Below are positions 23,907 through 36,374 of a stretch of 64,000 nucleotides of DNA, in pieces (within the stretch, counting starts at the first letter, position 1; each line of letters begins with the position of its first letter). Position numbers and translations under genes: made by a program. Below the pieces are notes generated by a model. It was not told the DNA's origin. It did no database searches and was given only the letters and a program-made list of their open reading frames with translations. Origin of the DNA: Platanthera guangdongensis (lineage: Eukaryota; Streptophyta; Magnoliopsida; Asparagales; Orchidaceae); the NCBI GenBank assembly GCA_039583875.1, contig CM077162.1:171139220-171203219 (forward strand), written 5' to 3'.

Positions 23907-24373
23907 CCTATAATCAAATCAACATGAATCAAGACCTAGTCCAACTGCTAGCACAAAACGACCCTGTACAGACACACATACTTACATATAAACTTCAACT
24001 GCTAACTTGCTCTAGGGGTTTTCAATGATGATGTTATGCCTAACCTATGATGAGTCACCCTCATCATACTACTCATGTGCCTAGACCATGAATGCATGAA
24101 TTTATATTCCTTTTTGACTCAAAACCATGTGTGTACATGTGTTATCATGTAAATCTTTAGCTTGACACGTTGTGCTTATGCAATGTTATGCTATGCATGT
24201 TGTGCTATGCATTCTAAAAAGGCCTCAATGCATGTCATGGGCGGCGTACACATGAAAATATTATGCATCTCATACTACATAACATTTGCATGCAACGAAA
24301 AAGAAAATGTGCTAGTCGCAGCCATGTGGTGAGGTTATGCATCCCATACTACATAACCCTCACATGTTGCCCC
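23907..24373 (-). other. GypC leader, part next to gag
   Basis: Non-coding leader between primer site and gag. It is AT-rich with several ATGC/CATG-rich stretches and continues at 29983 after the LTR-D insertion. GCCCC ends at 24373 and recurs at 29978-29982 as the target duplication. Confidence 0.7.
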
Positions 24374-25429
24374 TGTAAGGCCCCCCCTCCCGGATCCCAA
24401 AACACGGCACGAAGGGGGAGTCTTATGCCCAGAACAGCCGCCTTGCGGTAGCATTAGCACACGGGCTAACCTGTACCACAAGACGTCTATTCTGCCGACT
24501 ACAACTAATATCACTAATACTTGCCAACCCAACCAAATATAAAAAGCAAGAGAAGTCAAATCCACACTAAGCATATAGTCCAAATACATCAATAAAGGAG
24601 AAGTTAAAACATGCTTCTACAATATATCAGAGTACAGCTAAACATTGTCCAAACGGGCTACATCAGAGTATCAAAATACTAACGTCAGTAACTGACGGTA
24701 GCGACGCTATCGTCCCCTCAGGCCATGTCATCCTGGCCTGGATGTCCTACTGCAACGACTGCTGCTGCTCTACCTGCGGGATGGCCTCCTAAAAAGGAAG
24801 TCGTAGCAACCGTTAGTAGAAACGACTAAGTGGTTTCACATCCGCTCCCCCGGTGACTCCTCGGCACCGGGCGGGTAAAAGAAACAAGAGTACAATATAT
24901 AATAAGTATAAAAGGTACAAGCAGGTGGCAAGGTATATGAGTAACAATGTATAAACTAGCAGTTCTACAAGAGCTATCAATGTATAAACTAACAATTCTA
25001 CAAGAGCTAGTATAACATCAAGTGTAATAAAACTACAACAGGTAAGTAACTTAACTTATAAGGATGCTCATACAAGCTTATAAGTTAAGGGTCGATTTGC
25101 ATAAAGTAACTCATCGTATAAGAGTGCCCATACAAACTTATACGATGAGGATCTTGTTGTGCAATGATATGAAATGGTATGTATGTTATGCAATGACTCA
25201 CCCATGCACACCCATGCAACCGCTATGTCGACATAGACCATTATTTCCCACTTTTCGAGCAGGTAGCTAACCTCTCAGGCATCAGCCGCCGTGGCCAGGC
25301 GGTGATAGTAGAACGGGCACTTCTACTACTAGGCGGGTATCCATACTACTTCACCTAGTCCTCCGTACGCCTCAACGCTAATAACACAATAGCGGAGCCC
25401 ATGTGTACTATAGCCCAGCGGGAGCCTCG

Positions 25430-25820
25430 GGTAGATGTGCATCGAGGACCAAGCCCCGAACTGACCTTGTGTGACCCGGAAGGAGCCTCGGAGTGAGCAC
25501 GATGACCAAGCCCAACCGTTCACTTGGCATGGAAGGAGCCCCGAGATGTGAACACTGAGGACCAAGCCCAACCGCCCAAAGTCTAACTGTCTACTCCCAT
25601 CGGTGTGACGACTGGTGAGCCCGTAGACCTGCCACACTATCCTTAACCCGGGATTACGACACCGCGTGTCGACTTACACCACATGCAAATTCAACATCAT
25701 CGTGGCATGGAAGGAGCCTCGGGAAAAATGCACGAGGACCAAGCCCAACCATCCACCTGGCACGGAAGGAGCTCCGGGACGTGAACACCGAGGACCAAGC
25801 CCAACTATCTGTTTGTCTCA
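25430..25820. repeat. Imperfect tandem repeat within LTR-D (about 65 bp units)
   Basis: Five or so copies of a unit containing GGAAGGAGCCTCGG, a variable stretch, and GAGGACCAAGCCCAACC follow one another, with an unrelated insert near 25575-25700. Confidence 0.7.
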
Positions 25821-27299
25821 TCTCAAACTATCCAAGTTTGCGACGGTCAACACCGCACTTACATCCCTTCCCAATACTACCCGTAGGGAGCCGACGCTCT
25901 AAGTATTGGATACTAAATTTCATTCATCAATCGAACATACACCTGACCATAATTTATCATCCCATATGACATTCCAAATGATCCCAACATAATACTTATA
26001 TGATGCGCCTATAATAATTTACAAATTTTTATCAAGTCATTCCGTTCAAGTAATCTTGCATCACAATTCGATTGTAAGAAATCTGCTTCCAACATGATAT
26101 AATAACAAGATATGCATCTATAACAACCTACCAAATTCTATCAAGTCAATTCGATTAAGTAGACTTGCTTCACAATTTGATTTTATGGAATCTGATTAAC
26201 AAGATTCATCATTCATAACATTACGGTGGTTAATTATGAAATATTTCATCAAAACCTCAAGCTAATTTGCAACATCGATTCCACCGAACTCAAATCCATA
26301 TTATATAAAAACCCAGAATTTTAAGTGTCGATTGAATCTGGACAGCAACGTCAACTGGAGATTCCCGAGGCTACAAGAATCCGGTGAAGACGTGTAACCC
26401 CTCGATGGAAAGGTCTTTGCATGGGTTACAACTTTTATATTCATCCTACAACCCATATTTGAATGTATCCTATTTGAATTTGGCTTCAAAGTCCGCTGCG
26501 CACAGAACACAAATTCTGCATGCAGGATTTATCGGATGTCATTTTCGTCCAGGCTTTCCTGTGGCTATATACTTCGCCTGAAGTCGTGCAACCATTCGTT
26601 CGAAAGGTATTTTCAAGGGATTCAACTTTCGTGTTTAGCCGAAAGCCCAGATCTGTCCATATCACATCTAAAAATGGCCACGAAGTTCGCTGCGCGCAGA
26701 ATACAGATTCTGCACGCATCTTAAGGTGAAATGAACGCATCGGTTCATCTTCCTCCTCAAGGCGATCTTCCCAAATCATTCCAGAAAACCTCCTCCCTTA
26801 TTCAACCTCAAGATGCCAATACCCTTCACGAAACCATCCCCTATCATCACATAGAAGAAGTGAGTGGTTGAAGAGATCTAAAACCTAGGACACAAGTCCT
26901 AGCATGGCCTTTCCTAGAAAACTCCTCCTCTCCATCAAGACTCTCTTGAGTCGATGTCTCGCCTAGGAAAATAACTATAGATCTAGCACCAAGGGAGAGG
27001 GTAGGAAACTCACCTCATTTCCAGCGGTTCCATTTTCGGCCATAGACCTTGTGATTCTTCGCGGCGGCATCCTCTCCTTTACGGCGTTTGCGGATTTTCC
27101 CTCCCTAGAACTTGCTCCAGCAACTTCTCTCTCTCAATCAGGAATTTCTCCCAGGGAAAATGGCTGTAAAGAAGAGTGGAAACGGCTAGGATTTTCACAG
27201 TCCATATATATAACAAGAGCGGAGCGTTACCGGCGGTTACAAGGTCAAATCAATTCACCGACACAGGCGAAGCGTTACAGACGGTTACAATGCCGATTC

Positions 27300-27677
27300 A
27301 ATACTCGACACGACGAAACACGCCCTGGTCACGCCCATGGTCACGCCCATGACACCGGGCGTGACGCCTATCGTCGACAGGAATTCATCAAACTCAACTA
27401 AAATCGTCGAACGGAGAACACGCCCAGGTCACGCCCATGGTCACGCCCGTGACATGGGGCGTGACACCTAAATCGTCGAACTCAGCTAAAAATCGTCGAA
27501 CGAAGTATTCGTTGAACTCTCCTAAAATCGTCGACCGGGGAACACGCCCCGGTCACGCCCGTGACATAGGGCGTGTAACCCTCTCACTCGAGAACCAACC
27601 ACCTACTCAAGTATCTTAAGCACCAACTCAAGTATCTTAAGTCACGCCCCTGGGTCACGCCCGTGACCCAGGGCGTG
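27300..27677. repeat. Palindromic array, TCACGCCCGTGA family (LTR-D)
   Basis: GGTCACGCCCGTGACC-like palindromes alternate with AATCGTCGAAC blocks. The array continues after LTR-E at 29645-29860 with ACTCGAGTA units. LTR-E inserted into one of the palindromes. Confidence 0.75.
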
Positions 27678-29639
27678 TGTAACACCCCCATCTGTCGTAT
27701 GGTATATAACAAAAGGTCCAGCTGGAACCCAACGTCATATACCACAGACAGTCGGAAGGGTTACCAAATGCATAATCAAACCGTCCAATTAAGACTACTC
27801 GTCCTACACAGAGCATTCTAGCGGAAGTATTTAAAATTGAAAGAACCCAAACTTAAATCCATCAAATATGAATGTCCACAGCTACAACTACAGGAATGAA
27901 ACCCCAAATACACTGAAACGGGTACATGGCCTTATGACCTTACAAATGTTCACTTAATATAACATGTCTTACATACATCGGCTCGCAGGCCGGCACACAT
28001 GACAAATGTAAAAACAACTATTCTACGGCCTTCTAGGGCCAGCACAGCAACATGGGCTCCAGCCCGCTATTTGGCGCTCGGCTCTGCAGCACCTGCAAGC
28101 ACATACCACCGCACGGTGGCAAACAAGGCAACGGTCAGCTAAAATCCGACCAAATTATAACGACCCCGCCCCTTACTCGGGACGGCGGTGCTCTTTCCCT
28201 GCATAGCATTAGTCCAATAAAATAATATAGCGCACTTATATTTCGCCACAGGTGTAGGCTCGCACGGCCAAACACCCCGTGCACTCAAGGCACATTCATG
28301 GTGAACCCTGACCAATCAGTGCATTCACCACCACCCCCAGGATGGCAACAACATGTGAGCATTTAGCCTATCTGACCACCGTCTAAGGCTCCGACTATGC
28401 CTACGGCCAGTGCCCGTCTTCGGATTTCTCGCACCGTACCACATAGCCTAGGTCCAATTCCACGTGCCCGTTGCTCACGCCGCATATACAATTTAAGTGC
28501 TACGCGCGGGCCAAGCTTCTCTCGGATCCCAAATTTTCCAAAACAATCTCATAACCCAGTTATGATCAAGGCCGGTTCCCAGACCGCCAAGTTAGCAGAA
28601 CACGTTTCCGCTCAGTTTTCCGGGTGCGCCTCCAAAGATCCCTGCTGTAATATACCGCGTAGAAACCCGAAAAACCCAAAGCACGGAGTCTTCTCCGGCA
28701 AAACATAACAAATGCAACATCACCGGTCTAGACAAAATACGTCCGGGTAGGCTTCACACACAATGCATATGCCCGTACTTACGATTCTGGGCTCTATATG
28801 CAACAAAAGGGGGACTATTCACATCAACCCCAAGGAACACCACGCACTCACCGCACACTCGCGGGAGCGGGATTCCCTATGCAGAAAGAAAGAGCTTCAA
28901 ACGCTCAAGTTGAGAATCGTTACCCTTGTAGTCCGTTTTGGCGCCATGGAAAAACTACGCGGACATAACTCTTCGCAACGACCTTCCCTCCACGGATCCG
29001 CTCTCAGACTTCGAAACGGTGCTCCGATGCTCCGCCGGCGGCCGGAAACCTCCTTCTTCTTCCTCTTCTCTCTCACTTTGGAAGGAGAAAGCTTTGGAGA
29101 GAAAATGAGGAATTAACCCCCTACTCCCGGCCTTAACAGAGCAGGATCTCATCTGGGCCGTCGGATCCTAATTAAAGAAAGCGAACGGCTCAGATCTGCA
29201 CAAAATTCTCCAGACTTGGGTCGAACACGGCTTGGCACACGGCCGTGTCCCAGGCCGCGTGCCTCGATCCAGGCACGATCATCGAACTGAGAAACGACAC
29301 ACGGGCTAAGACACGCCCGTGTCTCACCTGACACGCCCGTGTCGGGTTCCTCGACATGCCCGTGTTCGGGGGAGTGTCACGTATAACCGCCACGGCAATG
29401 GACACGACCCTACTGCACACGGGTAGGGACACGGGTTGGCACACGCCCGTGTTGGAGGACACGCCCGTGTCATCCGGCCGTGTTCCTGGCTGTGTCCTTC
29501 TCGGGTTGAAAATGGCGAAAAAATCACCAGCCAGACACGGCCTTGGACACGCCCGTGTCCTATGTCGTGTACCCCTATACAGGCACCAAAAACCCTTTTT
29601 TTTCGCAACCGACTCGCACACAATTTTTGGGGCGTTACA
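27678..29639 (-). mobile_element. LTR-E: solo LTR of a GypA/GypB-like element inside LTR-D (1962 bp)
   Basis: The unit starts TGTAACACCCCC and ends GGGGCGTTACA, flanked by GCGTG on both sides (27673-27677 and 29640-29644). In minus orientation it resembles the GypA/GypB LTR, for example the CAGACAG...GTATAT stretch near its 3' end and the CATAACCCAGTTATG segment near 28545, which matches GypA near 33950. No internal region is present, which indicates LTR-LTR recombination after insertion. It is the innermost layer of the nest. Confidence 0.87.
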
Positions 29640-29982
29640 GCGTGTAACCCACTTTACTCGAGTACTTTGAAAACTACTCGAGTAACCTCGGCAGGTACTC
29701 GAGTACCTTCAGTCATTCCCCTGGGTCACGCCCGTGACCCAGGGCGTGTAACCCACTTTACTCAAGTACTTTGAAAACTACTCGAGTAACCTCGACAGCT
29801 ACTCGAGTACCTTCAGTCACGCCCCTGGGTCACGCCCGTGACCCAGGGCGTGTAACCTGCTCTTGACTAACTTCTCCCATCCACAAGTGCTGCCCTTTTT
29901 CCTTCACTTCCTGAACTCAAGCCTGCCCTCCTGACTCAAAACTTACACGGGGGCCTAGCGCGAATCGGGACGTTACAGCCCC

Positions 29983-30182
29983 TATGGTGGATCCATATAC
30001 GAACACATAGTATGCATCCCATACTACATAATATGCCACGTATACTTCTTGTATTCTTATGAGTATAGTGCTCGTGCTTCATCCAAGACGTACGGATGAC
30101 ACCTCGGTGTGTGTATGGTATGCCACAAAATAGCTAACACGACCCAAGAAAAGGTTGCCCGACCAATTATCAAGCAAACCTG
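29983..30182 (-). other. GypC leader, part next to the primer site
   Basis: This is the continuation of the non-coding leader. The phrase ATGCATCCCATACTACATAA occurs on both sides of LTR-D (near 24335 and 30010), so the leader itself has an internal direct repeat. Confidence 0.65.
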
Positions 30183-30183
30183 G

Positions 30184-30194
30184 CTCTGATACCA
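30184..30194 (-). other. GypC primer binding site (tRNA-Met type)
   Basis: The minus strand reads TGGTATCAGAG(CC), adjacent to the inner end of the right LTR. Confidence 0.82.
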
Positions 30195-30196
30195 AC

Positions 30197-33017
30197 TATC
30201 ACAACCCGTATTTTCTCAAACATTTAAATTATATCAGAGCAAGAGAAAATACGTGTTATGATGCCACGCCGTGCAGAGGATAACTGCACGCGCTCAAGCA
30301 AAACCCATACTCTAGTTCTTGGAATAAAATCATAATTGAATACGAAAGAAAACCAGTGAAGTTTGATGGTCGTATCCCTCGGCACAGTCGATCAGCTAGT
30401 CCACAAGTAAAAATATATATTTATACGCAGTGGAAAATACTTTGGTTAAGTTAATTTGGCATCCTACATGAAATGCAGGACTTTAGATTTATCATAGTAT
30501 AAGAAAAATAGCCTTTTACGTACTTGGAAAGTAGTGCTTTAGTTGTAAAATCATGACATGCATGAGTTACATATAATAATACTTTTAGAGTTTCAAAATA
30601 CCTAACATGCAATCTAGCATAAAACATTCCCAAAAGCAAGTAAACAACCGCCAAAAAGGCAAAACTAGCAGTATTCATTTCATATTAAAAAGTAAGCCAC
30701 CAGTGGGGGTCAACAACCTGACACGAACCCACTGGTGAGTGTGTATGTCTGTACAGAAAGAAAAAAAACTACCTCGCCAAAACGAGGAACAGAAACCTCA
30801 GCGATCTCGGAGGCCACAAGCAAGCTCCACCAAAAGAATACTAGTCGCTCAATCGGCTATCACCTGAACTTTAGGCATTCAAAGAAAGAATACCTCAACA
30901 AGTATATAAAGAAAAGAAATGGAGCATTAGATCTATAATCAATAAAAGAGGGCTTACCAACTCTACAATCAATGCGATTACTGAGCAAAAGGAAATTGAA
31001 TAGAACATCAACGTTCATCAAAGTTAATACACTGCCCAAGGCAGGATCAAGATGCACCAAGTGCGAGAGATAATCAACAAGGCAAGCATATGCCAAAACA
31101 ACAAAGGAACGAATAGTCCTAACTTGTGAATTCTTAGTAGTGGTAAAGTCATTACTCAAGGGTTCAACGGTGGCAGCCCCTAAGGTGAAACACACCGACA
31201 AAAAAAACAGCCCATATCGGGGCCAGAAGGTGCTCTCTACACCATAAAACAACCAGCCCATTATTGGGGCCAAAAGGTGCTTTCTACACCATAAAACAAC
31301 CAGCCCATTATCGGGGCCAAAAGGTGGCCACCAGGCTCTACACCACACCACCCCTCACAGAGCCATCAGACAAAACCACATGCCATAATTCACGATTCGG
31401 CCGTCAGAACAAGCCGAGAAACACCAACAACCCGAAATACCCCTTCTCAATCTCAAAAGACTTAACTTTCTAATTTCCTACGTTCTTATGTCTACCTTCA
31501 GTCATGGTTTGGACACAAAATTAGTAACTTTAACTTTTATATAATAGCCATAAGATATGAAAGCAAAGGAAAACTTGGCAAGGGCAAAGAGCACCACTTG
31601 CCTCAACCTTCAAGACACAACAGCCGCTATTTCAGCTTTCACACAGCTAGGTAAATCGCAAAATCTGAGTTGAACAAAATAGGAAAAACTAAGAAATTCG
31701 ACAGCTCACCATTTCTACAATAATCCAAGAGCACAGAAACATTACCGAAGGGGAAAATCTAGGCGAGAGCAGCTGGTTCCTCTTTACGTTCCTTCCCTTG
31801 TACTCTCTCTCTCTCTCTTGGAAATGGGTAATGATAAGACGAAGAAGAATGAAAAATGGAAGGAGAAAGACTCATTCTCGGTCTTATTACCCAGGGACGA
31901 AGTCTGGTCCCTTCGATCAAAACAATAAATAATTTGAACGGCGGCAATTTTTCTGAAAGTTCGCATTTCGGCTGTGACACGCCCTGTGACACGCCCGTGT
32001 CACAGGGCGTCTACCTTAAGCGGCACACAAACCGACCATTCAAGCTCATCCAGACTGAACACCGCCAGGAGACACGCCCGCGTTGGCCCGGTCACGCCCG
32101 TGACTTAGGGCGTGTCACCCCTTTACTCGACACTCGACATTCGTCGAGCGAACTTCGTCGAGCGAACTTCGTCGACCAGCGGAACACGCCCGTGCCATAG
32201 GCCGTGTCTCCCTTATCTCGACACTCGACATTCGTCGAGCGAAGTTCGTCGACCAGCGGAACACGCCCTGTGACACGACCGTGTCACAGGTCGTGTACCC
32301 CTTCTCTCGACAATCGTCGAACTCAATTCGTCGAACTCGATTTGTCGACCTCAATTCGTCAACCTCAAGTTGTCGACCTCTCGACACGCCCCCTGTCACG
32401 CCTGTGCCCCCGGGCGTGACACCTCCAAAAAATCTCGTCGAACGAAATTCATCGACCTCTCGACCAACAGCTCAACCCGAGCATGACACGCCCTGGGACA
32501 CGCCCGTGTCCCAGGCCGTGTCACTCAAAGTTTTCAAATTTCCAAGATTTGAATTCTTACAACTCTCCCCTGCTACAAGAAATTTCAACCATAAATTTGC
32601 ACCTAGGGAGGAAACCAGCAACCAATATGTTATAACCTCATATTCATAAGTTACAACTTCTTAACTATGCTATTTCCGAGTAAAACGATCCGGCACGAGC
32701 AAACTACTTAGGAATGTAACGAAATTCACACCGTAGCTAAATACCCATGCTACAAATCTAGTTGCGAAGTCTAAATCAGTATCCGACAAACAAAACTTGG
32801 GCTAATCTTGCCCGAAGCCAAAACAGAAGCATTCCCGAAGAGGCACCACCGAGTCACCAAAACGGACTCCGGCTTGCTAGGAAATCTTGCAAACAGGCTA
32901 CCAAACCAGCCACAAAAAGGCAAAAAGAGCGAAGATCAAGCTCTATCAACGGCAAAGGCCAAAAATATGGTAACGTAACGCCAAACAAAAATTACACATA
33001 AAACCGGGGCATTACAC
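30197..33017 (-). repeat. GypC 5' LTR (about 2821 bp)
   Basis: It matches the left LTR at both ends (GATGCCACGCCG block near 30260; CCGGGGCATTACA at 33017) but keeps about 950 bp (30712-31692) that the left copy lacks. The inner end reads TATCACAACCC where the left copy has TGTATCAACCC, so the exact inner base is uncertain by two or three. A palindrome array like that at 18255-18820 lies at 31975-32525. Confidence 0.85.
31208..31335. repeat. Short tandem repeat, 46-47 bp x about 2.7
   Basis: Units start CAGCCCATTATCGGGGCC, continue with AAGGTGCTTTCTACACC and end ATAAAACAAC; three starts are visible. It lies in the part of the LTR absent from the left copy. Confidence 0.8.
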
Positions 33018-34829
33018 CAGGCGTGTTTGGGTTTGACACGGGCGTGTCAAATAGGACACGGGCGTGTCCAAGACCCGTGTGAGTCTCGAGTTGGTGTTGG
33101 TCCTGTGTTGATGGGGAACACGCCCGGGAACACGGGCGTGTACTAGCTGACACGGGTGTGTCAGGTCGAACACGGGCGTATTGGATGCCCGTGTGTTTTT
33201 CGAGATGCGTTGATTTTGACGGCGAATGAGGGACACAGCCCTGGACACGGCCGTGTCGCAGACCGTGTTCGGCCCAGGTTTTACATTTCAGCTACAAATC
33301 GTAGCCGTTCGTTTCCTTATTTTGGGATCCGAAGGTTGGGGGTTGTTTCTACTAGGATATACCCGGGATTGGGTCTTTGAAACCCTCATTTCACTTAAGT
33401 GGTTATCTTTCTAAGTCTAGAGAGAGGGGAGAGCAAAGGAGGAAGAAGAAGCCTAGATCCGGTCACCAGCGGAGCTTCGGAGCTCCAAATTGCGAACATA
33501 ATTCGGATCTACGGAGGCAAGGAGAGTGCGGTGCTTTTCATTAGCTTACATTTCCATGGCGCCAAGGAAGAACGCTAGGGTAACGATTCTCTACTTGAGC
33601 ATGTGAAGCTCTCCTTCTTTTGCATAGGGAAGCCCGCTCTCGCGAGTTTGTGGTAAGTTTGAGGCGTTCCTTCGGGTAGACATGAATAGTCCCTATTGTG
33701 TACATGTAGAGTCCGTAATCGAGAACGGATATAGGCATGATGTGTGAAGCCTACCCGGACAAGTTGGTCTGGATCGGTAATGTTGAATTGTATAAGTGAC
33801 CGAAGAAGACTTCGTGCGAATGTTTGTTTTTTGGGTTTTCTATGTGGTAGATTGCAATAGGGAGCCTTGGGGATTAACTCCAAGGTGCACCCGGAAAATT
33901 GGGCGGACGCGTAGTCCTGCCAACATGGTGGCCTGGGAGCCAACCTGAACATAACTGGGTTATGTGATATGTATGGGAGATACGGGACTCGGGGAAGCTT
34001 GACCCGCGCAGACGACTTAATTTGACGTTGTGGTGTGAGCAACGGGTCAGGTGGAACCGTACCCGATCTATTTCGTTCGGTTAAAGAGACCTAAAGTTAC
34101 TTGGCACTTACTATTGGCATAGATGGAGGGTCTTAGGCAGTGGCCAGAAACACCAGATTGCTCATGAGATATTGTCGTCCTGGGGGCGGTGGTGAGTCGG
34201 CGAACTTTGACCGTGATCACCGAGAATGTGCCCTGAGAGCACGGGGCGGGTGGCCGTGCGTGCCAACGCCTGTGATGCAATGTATTTTTATACTGCTTGG
34301 TTATGTTAATAAAGTGCAGGGAAGGAGCATCGCCGCCCCGAATTGGGGGAGGGATCGTTATAATTTGGTCAGCATTGCTGACCGTTGCCTTGTTTTGCCC
34401 ACGTTGCGGTGGATTGTGCTTGTAGGTGCTGCGGAGCCAAGCGATAAATAGCGGGCTAAAGCCCAAGTTGCTGAGCTGGTCCTCAAAGGCCTAATTTTTT
34501 TGAGTGTTTTCTTTTATTCATGTATGTCCGGTCTGCGTGCCGAGGTTTGAAAGACATGTAATTTGAGGAAAACTATTGTAAGGCCATAAGGCCAGTACTT
34601 GTGTATTTGTACTTCATTCCTTTTGGTGTATTAGTGGACATTCATGCTAGTGTTGGGTTCTTTATTAGTGCAACTAATATAATTGTTTCGGCTAGAGTGA
34701 CTCTGTGTAGGACGTTGGATTGGTTGGATGGTTTCCGTTGAGTAACCACCCGGTCTGTCTGTGGTATATGGCGTCGGGGCCCGGCCGGACCTAATGCTAT
34801 ATGCTATGCGACGGATATGGGGTGTTACA
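33018..34829 (+). repeat. GypA 3' LTR, right part
   Basis: After the duplicated CCAGG it continues the LTR interrupted at 17440 and ends ATATGGGGTGTTACA. It parallels GypB 55456-57267 throughout. Adding both parts gives about 2168 bp, against 2175 bp for the GypB LTR. It carries ACACGGGCGTGT motifs near its start (33020-33260). Confidence 0.88.
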
Positions 34830-34884
34830 TACAGTTTGTCTTCATCGATGCTCCTGTTGCTCCCGACGAGGTTAACTTCCAACA
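34830..34884 (-). repeat. F 3' LTR, first 55 bp
   Basis: In element orientation TGTTGGAAGTTAACC follows the polypurine tract, the textbook start of a Copia LTR. The rest lies left of the window, beyond GypA. Its start does not match the start I assign to the right LTR (TGTTAGACAAAC) except for AGACAAACTGTA further in. Confidence 0.6.
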
Positions 34885-34899
34885 TTCCCCCTTTTAACC
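34885..34899 (-). other. F polypurine tract
   Basis: The minus strand reads GGTTAAAAGGGGGAA directly before the LTR start TGTTGG. Confidence 0.8.
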
Positions 34900-34940
34900 T
34901 CTAGTGTTTTTATGTTGATTTGGGTTCATAGCTTCTCAAA

Positions 34941-36206
34941 TCAAGCTTGAGGTAATGTCTTTGTTAAGAGATCTGCAAGTTGATTTTCAGATTTGCAGAA
35001 CTTTATAGTAAGTTCTTTCTCTTCAACGAGTTGTCGAACGAAATGATGCTTTAAATCAATGTGCTTTGTCCTTTGATGCTGAACTGGATTGTTGGCTATA
35101 GAGATAGCTGATTGACTATCACTATGTAAAATCAGAGGCTTCTTCTTCATTTCTTCCTATACTTCTTTATTAACTTCTCTGACTGAGGTTTGCGAGTTTA
35201 TTTCATTCAGCATTCGTTGGATCCATAGGGCTTTTGTGGAGGCATGAGCAATAACAACATACTCTGCATCTACATAAGATAATGCTATAATTTGTTGTTG
35301 TTTTGAACTCCATGCGATAGGTTTTGATCCGCTGAAAAATATATATCCATTCATGCTTTTTCGATCATCTAACGAACCTCCCCAATCACCATCACAATAC
35401 CCGGTTATTGTATTATCTTTCACATGATGATAATACAGTCCAACACCATATGTGCCTTTTAAGTATCTCATTATCCGTTTTACTGCCATTAAGTGCATTT
35501 GTGAAGGATTACTTACAAAACGAGATACAATACTTGCAGCATTATCTATATCTGGACGGGTTGTTGTTAAGTAAATCAGTGATCCAACCATTTTGCGATA
35601 GTTTGTTTCATCTGCTGGCTGCGAGGCATCTCTTTTGCTTAATTTTTCATACGTCACCATGAGGGTATTTATTGGATCTACATCAAACATATGGAATCTA
35701 TTTAATACATATGTGATGTATTTTTCTTGATTAATAAATACATAGTCAGCTGCTTGATGGATTTGAAGTCCTAGAAAATATCTCATCATGCCGAGATTAG
35801 ACATTTCATAGTTTTGCATCATTTTTTCTTTGAACTTTTGACCTTCAGCTGGACAAGATCCTGCATATATTATATCGTCAACATAAAATACCAGAATAAG
35901 AAAATTACCTTTTTCATTCTTCTTCATGTAAAATGCTGGTTCAGAAGGACATTTTACAAATCCCTCTTGGTGAAGATAATTGTCAATGTGAGCATTCCAA
36001 GCCCATGAGGCTTGTTTGAGTCCATACAATGCCTTCTTAGGTTTATATACTTTTTCGGCACTATTTTCTTTCTCAAATCCCTCTGGTTGATGTACATAAA
36101 CATCTTCAGTTAATTTTCCATTTAGAAAAGCAGATTTAATATCTAATTGATAAATTTGTAATTTGAGTTGAATAGCCGTGGCAATGAACATCTGAACTGT
36201 TTCCAT
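34941..36206 (-). pseudogene. pol: F pol, reverse transcriptase and RNase H
   Basis: The 349-codon piece 36206-35157 carries D-I-K-S-A-F-L-N-G, Y-G-L-K-Q-A, the catalytic F-Y-V-D-D-I-I (about 35865-35890), and RNase H with C-D-G-D-W and A-E-Y. One in-frame TAG near 35155 separates it from the last piece (35150-34941), which holds the C-terminal RNase H motif H-F-V-R and A-D-L-L-T-K. The N-terminal part of reverse transcriptase (V-A-K-G-Y-T-Q, E-T-F-A-P-V) lies between 36374 and 36207 in the same general frame, after a stop near 36375. Catalytic residues look intact; the stops make it a pseudogene. Confidence 0.87.
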
Positions 36207-36374
36207 TCTTGTGACGGGAGCAAACGTCTCTGTGTAATCACGGCCTGGTACTTGTGTATATCCTTTTGCAACTACTCTTGCTTTATGTTTTACTATACTA
36301 CTTGTTTCATTGTACTTTACTTTAAAGATCCATTTTAGCCCTATTATTTTTGTATTAGAGGGATTATCTACTAA

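Larger units (their letters stand above)
24374..29977 (-). mobile_element. LTR-D: solo Gypsy-type LTR in the GypC leader, itself interrupted
   Basis: The termini are TGTAAGGCCCC (24374) and CGGGACGTTACA (ending 29977). They are flanked by GCCCC on both sides (24369-24373 and 29978-29982), and GypC leader sequence continues outside. Without LTR-E and one duplicated GCGTG the unit is about 3.64 kb. No gag, pol or primer site is present, so I read it as a solo LTR left by recombination between two LTRs. In minus orientation its TGTAACGTCCCG start is followed by a CACGGGCGTG palindrome array, like the other Gypsy LTRs, which supports minus orientation. Confidence 0.8.
17441..33017 (-). mobile_element. 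GypC: Ty3/gypsy chromovirus (Tekay-like) with two nested LTRs
   Basis: This complete element has both LTRs and an exact 5 bp duplication, CCAGG, at 17436-17440 and 33018-33022. It reads right to left: 5' LTR (30197-33017), primer site (30184-30194), leader (split by LTR-D/LTR-E), gag, pol, polypurine tract, 3' LTR (17441-19310). It sits in the 3' LTR of GypA, which is whole at the matching place in GypB (about 55455). Its pol lacks part of reverse transcriptase and has other stops, so it is non-autonomous now. The LTRs differ in length (1870 versus 2821 bp) because about 950 bp is absent from the left copy. Confidence 0.9.
13488..34829 (+). mobile_element. GypA: Ty3/gypsy chromovirus (Tekay/Del-like), interrupted by Cop2 and GypC
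   Basis: Visible parts are the end of gag, the intron-like segment, pol (to 17018), the polypurine tract and the 3' LTR. The LTR is split by GypC into 17080-17440 and 33018-34829. The 5' LTR and most of gag lie left of the window, beyond Cop2 and Cop1. GypB (55093 onward) is a close relative and serves as the uninterrupted reference for each junction. GypA ends in the remnant of the Copia F LTR. The duplication expected for GypA is TACAG at 34830-34834; its partner is not in the window. Pol has several stops and one frameshift. Confidence 0.87.

Noticed and set aside
28763..29774. Several 100-140 codon ORFs in LTR-E and its flanks
   Set aside because: They lie within LTR sequence, overlap on both strands and show no conserved domain.
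30712..31692. Extra segment of the right GypC LTR as a separate inserted element
   Set aside because: No terminal repeats and no target duplication at its ends; deletion from the left LTR explains it more simply.
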